Positions 57,277 to 64,000 of a DNA stretch of 64,000 nt are shown here, in pieces (the first letter of the stretch is position 1; each line of letters starts with the position of its first letter). The notes beneath the pieces were generated by a model. That model ran no database searches, was not told where the DNA came from, and worked only from the letters and a program-made list of their open reading frames with translations. The DNA is taken from contig NZ_CP027727.1 in assembly GCF_003851685.1 (NCBI RefSeq), positions 2,108,001 through 2,172,000 of the forward strand, in the 5' to 3' direction. Made by a program: the position numbers and the translations under genes. The stretch comes from Pseudomonas sp. R5-89-07 (lineage in GTDB: Bacteria > Pseudomonadota > Gammaproteobacteria > Pseudomonadales > Pseudomonadaceae).

Positions 57277-58773
57277 TCAACGCTTGTTTTTCACGCGCAA
57301 TTCGCCAGCGAACAGCCCGCGTTCACGGGCCCAGACGATGGCTGCACTACGACTATGCACCCCTAGCTTGGAGTACACGGTGGCCACATGGTTGCGCACG
57401 GTGTTGGGCGCCAGTTTCAGGCGTGAGGCAATCTCCTTGTCGGCCAGGCCTTCGCAGATCAACCCCAGCACGTCCCGCTCACGGGCCGTGAGGTCGGTGA
57501 AGGACACGTTCGGCAGGTTCGGGCTGTTGACGCTCTTGGCATTGGCCAGTTTTTCGATCAGGGTCTGGCTGAACCAGGAAGCGTCCTGCATGACTTCCTC
57601 GATGGCCGCGACCAGTTCCAGTTCCGAGCGTTTGCGTTCGGTGATGTTCATGAACACCAGCAGGTAGCACGGGATGTCCTGGATGATTACGGTGTCGGCG
57701 GACACCACGCAGTCGATCACTTCGTTGCCTTTTTTGCGCACTTTGAGGTCATGGCCTTCCAGGTTCCCGGCTTTCTCCAGGGTGGCGAACAGCTGTGCGC
57801 CGGCTTGGGGGCTGTCGATGAAGTCGATGTCTTCGATGGATTTGCCGATCAGTTCTTCACTGATATAGCCCGTGATGCTCATGAAGGCTTCGTTGATGTC
57901 CACCACCTGGCGATTGGCGGCGTTGCACACAAGTGTAGGCACCGGCGTCAGGCGGAAGGATTTGGCGAAGCGCTCTTCGCTCTGGCGCAGGGCGATTTCC
58001 GCTTTGCGTCGAGGCTCCAGGTCCATGAACGAAAACAGCATGCAGTCCTCTTCGTTCATGTCCAGCGGCTGGCCGGCCACGACCACCAGCTTGCTGCCGC
58101 CTTCAGGCAGCCTCAGTTCCGCTTGCATCTGCGGAATGGTCGAGCCTTGTCCCAGCCGCTCGATGGCCAGGTCCTTGCGCTCGGCGTGTTCGAGCACATC
58201 GAGTTCATACACGGATTTGCCGATGACCTGGTCGCGGTTGTAGCCGGTCATCTCCAGAAAGCCCTGATTGACCTTGATGTAGCGCAGGTCGCTGAGGCGA
58301 CAGATCACCGCAGGCGCGGGGTTGGCGTTGAAGGTTTTCTCGAAGCGCTGCTCGGCGCTGGCCCATTCGGTGGCGTCGCTGAGGATCAGCACCAGCAGTT
58401 CCGGCTCGCCTTGTGAGTCGGTGATCACCAGGCTGCGCAAGCGATGAACCCAGGTCTTTTCTTCATCGGCCGTGGGCATGACTTCCACAATCACATCGCT
58501 GAACTCATCACCCGCCGCAGCGCGGGCCAGGGGGTAGCTGTCCAACTGCAGCGGATGGTTGTTGCGATACCGCAAGGCGAAGCGCTCGGCGTATTCCTGA
58601 CCGTTGGCCCCCAGTCCCATGACGTCATGGACGCCGTGCATGGTCAGTGCGGCTTCGTTGGCCCAGAGAATGGTCTGGTCGACCTCGGCGAGGATCACGC
58701 CATCAGACAACCCGGAGATGATCTGCTGCAGTTGGCGGCGGTTGGTTTCTTTGGCAAGAACATCCTGTGTCAT
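57277..58773 (-). CDS. PAS-domain LuxR-type regulator
   Basis: Protein of 498 residues: three PAS domains (about 15-125, 140-255, 265-385, the last followed by a PAC region FNITERKRSE-like FMNITERKRSELELVAAI) and a C-terminal LuxR helix-turn-helix (LTARERDVLGLICEGLADKEIASRLKLAPNTVRNHVATVYSKLG). No membrane helix and no receiver. The PAS domains may bind a small ligand or flavin. ATG 58773 follows GGAG. Control target unknown. Confidence 0.85.
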   Translation of the reverse strand: MTQDVLAKETNRRQLQQIISGLSDGVILAEVDQTILWANEAALTMHGVHDVMGLGANGQEYAERFALRYRNNHPLQLDSYPLARAAAGDEFSDVIVEVMPTADEEKTWVHRLRSLVITDSQGEPELLVLILSDATEWASAEQRFEKTFNANPAPAVICRLSDLRYIKVNQGFLEMTGYNRDQVIGKSVYELDVLEHAERKDLAIERLGQGSTIPQMQAELRLPEGGSKLVVVAGQPLDMNEEDCMLFSFMDLEPRRKAEIALRQSEERFAKSFRLTPVPTLVCNAANRQVVDINEAFMSITGYISEELIGKSIEDIDFIDSPQAGAQLFATLEKAGNLEGHDLKVRKKGNEVIDCVVSADTVIIQDIPCYLLVFMNITERKRSELELVAAIEEVMQDASWFSQTLIEKLANAKSVNSPNLPNVSFTDLTARERDVLGLICEGLADKEIASRLKLAPNTVRNHVATVYSKLGVHSRSAAIVWARERGLFAGELRVKNKR

Positions 58774-58969
58774 AGGTTCTCCAAGGTATGGACGCATGGT
58801 TTTACGACATCCCGGGTTCAGGATAGTGCAGAGAAATTGTTCGGGTGGGAGTGCGAATGCACCAGGCCAGGTAGTGCATATGAGCCGGGACTGAACGTAT
58901 GTCGTTTCGCCACACTCCGAACCATCAAGGCACTTTGCCTTGCTCCCACCCCCTTGGAAGGACCTTTGT

Positions 58970-59938
58970 ATGACGACTGTCTATGAAACCCATCGATCGC
59001 TGTTTCGCGTGTCCTGGAGCTCGGTATTGGCCGGTAGTGCAATTGCACTGGTCAGTTACCTCGTTTTGAGTGTGCTGGGTACGGCCATTGGCGCCAGCGC
59101 TGTTGACCCAATGGAAGCGGGTAACCCCTTGAGCGGCTTCGGCACCGGTGCCGGGATCTGGCTGTTTGTAGCAACGCTGGTCGCCGTCGCCCTCGGCGCG
59201 TTCGTGGCCGGGCGCACCGCACCGGATCGCGGCGGCCTGCATGGCGTGCTGACTTGGACACTGACCACCTTGCTCACCACCTGGCTGCTGGCAGGGCTGG
59301 CATCGAGTGTGGTGGGTACCGCTGGCAACGTAGTGGGCAAAGGCCTGTCCGCCGCCGGTAGTGGCATCGCCGCCGCCGCACCGGGCATAGGTAACAGCAT
59401 CAAGCAACAGTTGAACGAGCAGGGCATCCAGCTGGATTGGAACAGCCTGCAAGGCCAGCTCGATACGCTGCTCAAGCAAACCGGCAAGCCTGAACTGAAC
59501 CCAGCCAACGTCGAGCAGAAAACCGACCAGGTGGCCGCTGATGGCAAGCAATCGGCCAACGATGCGGCGACCAATCCTGCCCAGGCCGGTGATGAACTCA
59601 AGCAGTGGTTCGAACGCGTGAAAGCGTCCGGCGAGCCGGCACTGAATGCGGCGGACAAAGAGGCGCTGGTCAACATCGTCGCGGCGCGTACCGGCAAGAG
59701 CAAGGAAGAAGCCACCCAGATCGTCGATAACTATGCCCAGGCGTACCAGCAAGCCATGCAGAAAGTCGAAGAACTGAAACAGCAGGCTGAACAGAAAGCC
59801 CGTGAAGCCGCTGAAGTAGCGGCCAAGCAATTGTCCCGCGCAGCCTGGGGTACCTTGGCCATGTTGCTGTTGGGTGCCGCGTTGAGCTTCTTCGTCGGCC
59901 GGATCGCGCTGACAACCCGTCGCGTGCCATTGGCTTAA
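58970..59938 (+). CDS. Membrane protein with a coiled-coil domain
   Basis: Protein of 322 residues, family not recognised. Hydrophobic segments near 18-43, 60-82, 88-108 and 293-313 frame a soluble, Gln/Lys/Ala-rich middle (about 140-285) of long helices. The first three helices contain many Gly and Ala; a run AAGSGIAAAAPGIGNSI follows. The middle domain is probably on one side of the inner membrane. ATG 58970 with AAGGA upstream. A 30-base palindrome follows its stop. Confidence 0.65.
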   Translation: MTTVYETHRSLFRVSWSSVLAGSAIALVSYLVLSVLGTAIGASAVDPMEAGNPLSGFGTGAGIWLFVATLVAVALGAFVAGRTAPDRGGLHGVLTWTLTTLLTTWLLAGLASSVVGTAGNVVGKGLSAAGSGIAAAAPGIGNSIKQQLNEQGIQLDWNSLQGQLDTLLKQTGKPELNPANVEQKTDQVAADGKQSANDAATNPAQAGDELKQWFERVKASGEPALNAADKEALVNIVAARTGKSKEEATQIVDNYAQAYQQAMQKVEELKQQAEQKAREAAEVAAKQLSRAAWGTLAMLLLGAALSFFVGRIALTTRRVPLA

Positions 59939-59969
59939 TAGCATTTGCGGCAGGGACGCCGCGGGTGTG

Positions 59970-59999
59970 AACGCGTAAAATGCCGGCATTTTACGCGTT
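59970..59999. repeat. 30-base perfect palindrome
   Basis: Arms AACGCGTAAAATGCC and its exact complement meeting with no loop. In the 78 bases between the membrane protein and the lipoprotein gene. No T-run follows, so it is not a standard terminator. Confidence 0.8.
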
Positions 60000-60016
60000 T
60001 CACGCAAAGGTGCCCT

Positions 60017-60637
60017 TTGACCGCAAGCAAAACCGTCGGACTGTTATTACTCACTTCTCTGTTGGCGGCGTGCGGCACCTCGCCGCCACGCACGCCCAAC
60101 GACCTCTGCGCCATCTTCCGCGAAAAAGATGACTGGTACGACGCGGCCAAGGTCACGCAAAAACGCTGGGGCGTGCCGATCCAGGTGCCGTTCGCGATCA
60201 TGTATCAGGAATCGGGCTTTCGCTACGACGCCAAGACACCGCGTAAATACCTGTTGTGGATCATCCCCTGGGGGCGCGTGTCCACGGCTTCCGGCTATGC
60301 CCAGGCCAAGGATGAAGTGTGGAATGACTACCGCAAAAGCACCGGGCGCAGCGGCGCTGATCGCGAAGATTTCGACGACGCCATCGACTTCATCGGTTGG
60401 TACATGGACAAGACCTACACCATCAACGGCGTCTACAAGTACGACGCCTACGGCCAGTACCTGAACTACCACGAAGGCTGGGGCGGCTATCGTCAGCGCA
60501 CCTATGCCAGCAAAGCCTGGCTGCTGCCGGTGGCGAGCAAGGTGCAGGCGCGTTCGCAGACGTACGCCCGGCAATATGCCGGGTGCAAGGACGAGTTGGG
60601 GCGCGGGTTCTGGAGCCGGTTCTGGCACTGGTTGTAA
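60017..60637 (+). CDS. Lytic-transglycosylase-like lipoprotein
   Basis: Lipoprotein of 206 residues. Lipobox LAAC with Cys19, then an SLT-like fold with the expected catalytic Glu65 in MYQESGFRY and later GWYMDKTYTINGVYKYDAY and YHEGWGGYRQ. It probably cuts peptidoglycan; activity is inferred. Start is TTG 60017 with AAAGG upstream, since the frame from 59945 has no ribosome site and runs through the palindrome. Confidence 0.8.
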   Translation: MTASKTVGLLLLTSLLAACGTSPPRTPNDLCAIFREKDDWYDAAKVTQKRWGVPIQVPFAIMYQESGFRYDAKTPRKYLLWIIPWGRVSTASGYAQAKDEVWNDYRKSTGRSGADREDFDDAIDFIGWYMDKTYTINGVYKYDAYGQYLNYHEGWGGYRQRTYASKAWLLPVASKVQARSQTYARQYAGCKDELGRGFWSRFWHWL

Positions 60638-60668
60638 TCGCCGACCGCTGGATGCATGCAAATCAGAG

Positions 60669-60758
60669 TGTGGGAGGGGGCTTGCTCCCGATAGCAGGTT
60701 GGCAGTCAGCTCATTCTTGAATGGACCATCGCCATCGGGGGCAAGCCCCCTCCCACAT
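60669..60758. repeat. REPIN, family C
   Basis: Inverted pair GTGGGAGGGGGC (left) and GCCCCCTCCCAC (right), spacer about 40 bases, ends 80 bases before the FKBP gene. Confidence 0.88.
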
Positions 60759-60838
60759 TGGATCGCGTCGTCATGGCGCTTGCCAAACCTACCCGGTTCT
60801 GGGAAAACCCCAACCTTTACGCCTTCAACGAGAACCCC

Positions 60839-61183
60839 ATGAGCAACGACGAACTGCAGGTCACCGACATCCGCCTGGGCGACGGCAAAGCCGTGGTCAA
60901 GGGCGCGCTGATCACCACTCAATACACCGGCACCCTGGAAGATGGCACGGTGTTCGATTCGTCCTGGGAGCGGGGCAAGCCGTTTCAGTGCGTGATCGGC
61001 ACTGGCCGCGTGATCAAAGGCTGGGACCAGGGCTTGATGGGCATGCAGGTCGGCGGCGTGCGCACCTTGTTCGTGCCGGCGCAGCTGGCCTATGGCGAGC
61101 GCTCGATGGGCGCGCATATCAAGCCCAACAGCAATCTGCGCTTCGAGATTGAATTGCTGGAAGTGCTGACGCGGGATGATTGA
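60839..61183 (+). CDS. FKBP-type peptidyl-prolyl isomerase
   Basis: Cytosolic isomerase of 114 residues, one FKBP domain: GALITTQYTGTLEDGTVFDSSWERGKPFQCVIGTGRVIKGWDQGLMGMQVGG and AYGERSMGAHIKPNSNLRFEIELLEV, with the ligand-pocket Asp, Trp and Tyr present. ATG 60839 is chosen because MSNDELQVTDIRLGDG is the usual family start; the frame is open to 60758 but the front part overlaps the REPIN edge. Ribosome site is weak. Confidence 0.9.
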   Translation: MSNDELQVTDIRLGDGKAVVKGALITTQYTGTLEDGTVFDSSWERGKPFQCVIGTGRVIKGWDQGLMGMQVGGVRTLFVPAQLAYGERSMGAHIKPNSNLRFEIELLEVLTRDD

Positions 61184-61194
61184 AGAGGTGGAAC

Positions 61195-61362
61195 ATGGCG
61201 GTTGAGGACGGTTCCGGTAACCACGTTCCTGAACCCATCCTGAAGAAATTTCTTATTCACCCTGCGGAAACTTTCCTACGGTTTACTCTGCATAAATCGC
61301 GGCGTAAGCTTCGCGCGTTTTCATCAATAGCGGAGACCCTCAGTGGGTACTTGTTCGAGTGA
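61195..61362 (+). CDS. Possible small protein of 55 residues
   Basis: Short frame beginning ATG 61195 with a strong ribosome site (GAAGAGGTGGAAC) right after the isomerase gene. The product (from MAVEDGSGNHVPEPI, with KSRRKLRAF near the end) has no recognised family. It could be a genuine small protein or an accident upstream of the mgtA promoter. Confidence 0.3.
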   Translation: MAVEDGSGNHVPEPILKKFLIHPAETFLRFTLHKSRRKLRAFSSIAETLSGYLFE

Positions 61363-61654
61363 CAGTAGTCGGCCGGTTTCGGTAACCGGCACATACTTGG
61401 CAAGGTAACGCGCATTTTCCAGATGCCGTTGTCTCGCCAGAAAAAGCGAGAAACGGCATCCCGGCAGTGGCCATCCCTGGCGCCTGCCTGATTCCCTCTC
61501 ATCGACGCTGACCAGCACCTGAGTTGCCTCGGGATGCTACGGACGCGCCTGCCGTTTACGGCGGGCGGGCCAGGTTCGGCTGCGCCTGTTTAAAAGGCGC
61601 GGCGTGGACAGGCAGTACCTGCACGACGGTTTTTCCTCGCGCAGGAGTAACACC
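61363..61654 (+). promoter_or_regulatory. Structured leader of mgtA
   Basis: Several hairpins in a row: GCCGGTT/AACCGGC (61372-61390), a 15-base-pair stem with one bulge (61422-61437 with 61446-61460), CCTGCCGT/ACGGCGGG and GCGCCT/AGGCGC (about 61550-61605). A 22-codon proline-containing frame (61423-61491) overlaps the strongest. Leaders of mgtA in enterobacteria sense magnesium or proline/peptide synthesis; a similar role is inferred, the class is not one I recognise. Confidence 0.5.
61423..61491 (+). CDS. Possible leader peptide of mgtA
   Basis: Frame of 22 codons, MPLSRQKKRETASRQWPSLAPA. Its proline codons at 2, 17 and 21 and its location inside the long hairpin recall the MgtL leader peptide of Salmonella, but there is no clear Shine-Dalgarno. 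Speculative. Confidence 0.25.
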   Translation: MPLSRQKKRETASRQWPSLAPA

Positions 61655-64000
61655 ATGAACCTCACGCTGCTCAAAGAGTTCTTCGCCGGCTTCCTGCGGA
61701 CCCGGCATATCGCCCGGCATTTTCGGCGCCTGGCGATGCTTGAGACGGTGACCGACGCCAGTGTCAGCCGCGAAGTACCGCCCAGCCTGGCGCAAACCCT
61801 GGTGGCGGCGGCCAATGGCAGCGCCGTGCAACTGCTGGGCATGCTGGGCAGCCACGCCGAGGGCCTGAACGCCCAGGAGGCCGACGCGTTGCGTGGGCAG
61901 TACGGGCTCAATGAGGTCGAGCATGAGCAACCGCTGCCGTGGTGGGTGCACCTGTGGCACTGCTATAAAAACCCGTTCAATCTGCTGCTGACCCTGCTGG
62001 CGGTGATCTCCTGGCTGACCGAGGACATGAAGGCCGCCACGGTGATTTTTTCCATGGTGATGCTGTCGACCTTGCTGCGCTTCTGGCAGGAGGCCAAATC
62101 GAACAAGGCCGCTGACGCCTTGAAAGCCATGGTCAGCAACACGGCCACGGTGTTGCGCCGGGACGCGGCCAAGCGCCTTGAACTGCCGATCAAGCAACTG
62201 GTGCCAGGCGATCTGATCGTACTGTCGGCCGGTGACATGATTCCCGCCGATTGCCGCGTACTCAGTGCCAAGGACCTGTTCGTCAGCCAGGCGGCAATGA
62301 CTGGCGAATCAATGCCGGTGGAGAAGTTCGTGCAGCAGCAGGATGCCGATGCGCGCAACCCACTGGACCTGGAAAATATCCTGTTCATGGGCACCAATGT
62401 GGTGTCCGGCGCCGCCACTGCGGTGATTCTGGCCACTGGCAACAGCACCTATTTCGGTGCGTTGGCGCAACGCGTCACGGCGACCGACCGTGCCACCACC
62501 TCGTTCCAGCATGGGGTCAACAAGGTCAGCTGGCTGCTGATCCGCTTCATGTTCGTGATGGCGCCGCTGGTATTGTTCATCAACGGGTTCACCAAGGGCG
62601 ACTGGACCGAAGCCTTGCTGTTCGCGCTGTCGATCGCCGTGGGCCTTACCCCCGAAATGCTGCCGATGATCGTCACCTCGACGCTGGCCAAGGGCGCGGT
62701 GTTCCTGTCGCGCAAGAAGGTCATCGTCAAGCGCCTGGACGCGATCCAGAACTTCGGCGCCATGGATGTGTTGTGCACGGACAAGACCGGCACGCTGACG
62801 CAGGATCGGATTTTCCTGGCGCGCCATGTGGATGTGTGGGGGCAGGAATCCGAGGATGTGCTGGAAATGGCCTATCTCAACAGCTACTACCAGACCGGTT
62901 TGAAAAACCTGCTGGACGTGGCGGTGCTCGAGCACGTCGAAATCCATCGTGAATTGAAAGTGGGTACCGCGTTTCAGAAGATCGATGAGATTCCCTTCGA
63001 CTTCAATCGCCGCCGCATGTCGGTCGTGGTTGCCGAGCAGAACCAGCCGCACTTGTTGATCTGCAAGGGTGCGGTTGAGGAGATTCTGTCGGTGTGCAGC
63101 ACCGTGCGTCACGGCGAGGTCAACGAGGCGTTGACGGACGATCTGCTGGCGCGCATTCGCCAGGTCACCGCAGCGTTCAACGAAGAAGGCCTGCGCGTAG
63201 TAGCCGTGGCCGCGCAACCGATGGCGTCGGGTCGCGACACCTACAGCCTGGCGGACGAAAACGACCTGACCCTGATCGGTTATGTGGCCTTCCTTGACCC
63301 ACCCAAGGAAAGCACCGCGCCGGCGCTCAAGGCGCTGAAGGCCCATGGCGTCGCGGTCAAAGTGCTGACGGGCGACAACGAGCTGGTTACCGCGAAAATC
63401 TGCCGTGAAGTGGGCCTGGAGCAACAAGGGCTGCTGATGGGCAACGCCATCGAAGGCATGACCGACGCCGAGCTGGCCCTGGCCGTGGAAACCACCAACG
63501 TGTTTGCCAAGCTCACGCCCAGCCACAAGGAGCGCATCGTGCGCCTGCTCAAGGCCAACGGGCATGTGGTCGGGTTCATGGGCGACGGCATTAACGATGC
63601 GCCGGCACTGCGTACGGCCGATATCGGTATCTCGGTGGACAGCGCGGTGGACATCGCCAAGGAAGCGGCTGACATCATCCTGCTGGAAAAAAGCCTGATG
63701 ATCCTGGAGGAGGGCGTGCTGGAAGGCCGACGCACCTTCGCCAACATGCTCAAGTACATCAAGATGACCGCCAGTTCCAACTTCGGCAACGTGTTCTCAG
63801 TGCTGGTGGCGAGTGCGTTTATCCCGTTTTTGCCGATGCTGCCGATGCACCTGCTGGTGCAGAACCTGCTGTATGACATCTCGCAGATCGCGATTCCGTT
63901 CGACAACGTCGACGAGGAGATGCTTGCCAAGCCGCAACGCTGGCAGCCGGGTGATGTGGGGCGGTTCATGTTGTTCTTCGGGCCGATCAGCTCGATCTTC
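61655..64000 (+). CDS. mgtA: Magnesium-translocating P-type ATPase (3' end cut by window edge)
   Basis: P3B-type ATPase that imports magnesium across the inner membrane when Mg2+ is low; 782 residues visible of about 900. Ordered motifs: MTGES (actuator), transmembrane GLTPEMLP, phosphorylation site DVLCTDKTGTLTQ, nucleotide-binding FDFNRRRMSVV and ICKGAVEEIL, LTGDNELVT and MGDGINDAPAL hinge. The N-terminal 60 residues (LLKEFFAGFLRTRHIARHFRRLA) are typical of MgtA/MgtB. GGAG eight bases before ATG 61655. The last two or three helices lie beyond the window. Confidence 0.95.
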   Translation, partial: MNLTLLKEFFAGFLRTRHIARHFRRLAMLETVTDASVSREVPPSLAQTLVAAANGSAVQLLGMLGSHAEGLNAQEADALRGQYGLNEVEHEQPLPWWVHLWHCYKNPFNLLLTLLAVISWLTEDMKAATVIFSMVMLSTLLRFWQEAKSNKAADALKAMVSNTATVLRRDAAKRLELPIKQLVPGDLIVLSAGDMIPADCRVLSAKDLFVSQAAMTGESMPVEKFVQQQDADARNPLDLENILFMGTNVVSGAATAVILATGNSTYFGALAQRVTATDRATTSFQHGVNKVSWLLIRFMFVMAPLVLFINGFTKGDWTEALLFALSIAVGLTPEMLPMIVTSTLAKGAVFLSRKKVIVKRLDAIQNFGAMDVLCTDKTGTLTQDRIFLARHVDVWGQESEDVLEMAYLNSYYQTGLKNLLDVAVLEHVEIHRELKVGTAFQKIDEIPFDFNRRRMSVVVAEQNQPHLLICKGAVEEILSVCSTVRHGEVNEALTDDLLARIRQVTAAFNEEGLRVVAVAAQPMASGRDTYSLADENDLTLIGYVAFLDPPKESTAPALKALKAHGVAVKVLTGDNELVTAKICREVGLEQQGLLMGNAIEGMTDAELALAVETTNVFAKLTPSHKERIVRLLKANGHVVGFMGDGINDAPALRTADIGISVDSAVDIAKEAADIILLEKSLMILEEGVLEGRRTFANMLKYIKMTASSNFGNVFSVLVASAFIPFLPMLPMHLLVQNLLYDISQIAIPFDNVDEEMLAKPQRWQPGDVGRFMLFFGPISSIF

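Noticed and set aside
59935..60201. 88-residue minus frame through the 30-base palindrome
   Set aside because: It encodes VKCRHFTR on both strands only because of the palindrome; no ribosome site and overlaps the lipoprotein gene.
61280..61297. PhoP-like box GGTTTA-N5-CATAAA upstream of mgtA
   Set aside because: Only the first half fits the known GTTTA repeat; the second half is not a direct repeat. Too weak to report as a site.
1..64000. tRNA, rRNA, insertion sequences, prophage, CRISPR
   Set aside because: No conserved RNA gene sequences, transposase other than the RAYT, integrase, phage structural genes or regular spacers were found on reading both strands.

Overview
The window is high-GC chromosomal DNA of a Pseudomonas, most likely of the P. 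fluorescens complex. The evidence is the gene content (Cys-type selD with selU, DUF1652, a PAS-LuxR regulator, a TlpQ/CtpM-like receptor pair, an SstT transporter), the dense REP/REPIN elements of several typical P. fluorescens families, and a REP-associated tyrosine transposase. No tRNA, rRNA, prophage, insertion sequence or CRISPR array was seen. Both ends cut genes: codA at the left edge lacks its C-terminus and mgtA at the right edge lacks roughly its last 100 residues.

Layout. 1-2427: cytosine uptake and deamination (codB-codA). 2646-4158: queD and a patatin-like hydrolase. 4348-6945: an overlapping four-gene operon of two secreted PepSY proteins and a BqsRS/CarRS-like two-component system. 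7146-12705: a chemoreceptor, a transporter and a second chemoreceptor. 12920-22511: housekeeping and membrane genes (U32 tRNA hydroxylation protein, AI-2E permease, small unknowns, a shikimate dehydrogenase-like enzyme, YceH, DUF1993, SstT, an MFS exporter, NhaR-like regulator). 22646-25906: a small lipoprotein, TerC, and the selD-selU pair that makes 2-selenouridine tRNA. 26148-30843: a permease, a phosphatase-fold protein, GST-PhzF pair, and a zinc-type hemB.

30927-36129 is the accessory island: a complete 1595-residue Rhs protein whose 164-residue tip looks like an ADP-ribosyltransferase (R / STS / EQE), followed one base later by an AT-rich putative immunity gene. 36365-41841: a DUF1615 lipoprotein, the acetoacetate/short-chain acid operon (CoA-transferase A and B, thiolase) with a divergent LysR gene, and a small unknown. 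42444-50349: CBS-sir2 pair, topoisomerase III, MFS-GMC oxidoreductase pair with divergent LysR. 50541-54502: a transglutaminase-like secreted protein and a regulator/glutamine-synthetase-like pair suggestive of polyamine use. 54791-58773: RAYT transposase, RcnB-like protein, MFS, DUF1652 and PAS-LuxR. 58970-64000: membrane protein, lytic-transglycosylase-like lipoprotein, FKBP isomerase and mgtA with a long structured leader.

The most interesting signals are the Rhs-ART toxin/immunity pair, a near-consensus BqsR box before the PepSY operon, repeat operators at several regulators (54476-54527, 55694-55731, 40471-40509), a 30-bp perfect palindrome at 59970-59999, the mgtA leader, and the REP elements together with the transposase that probably moves one family of them.
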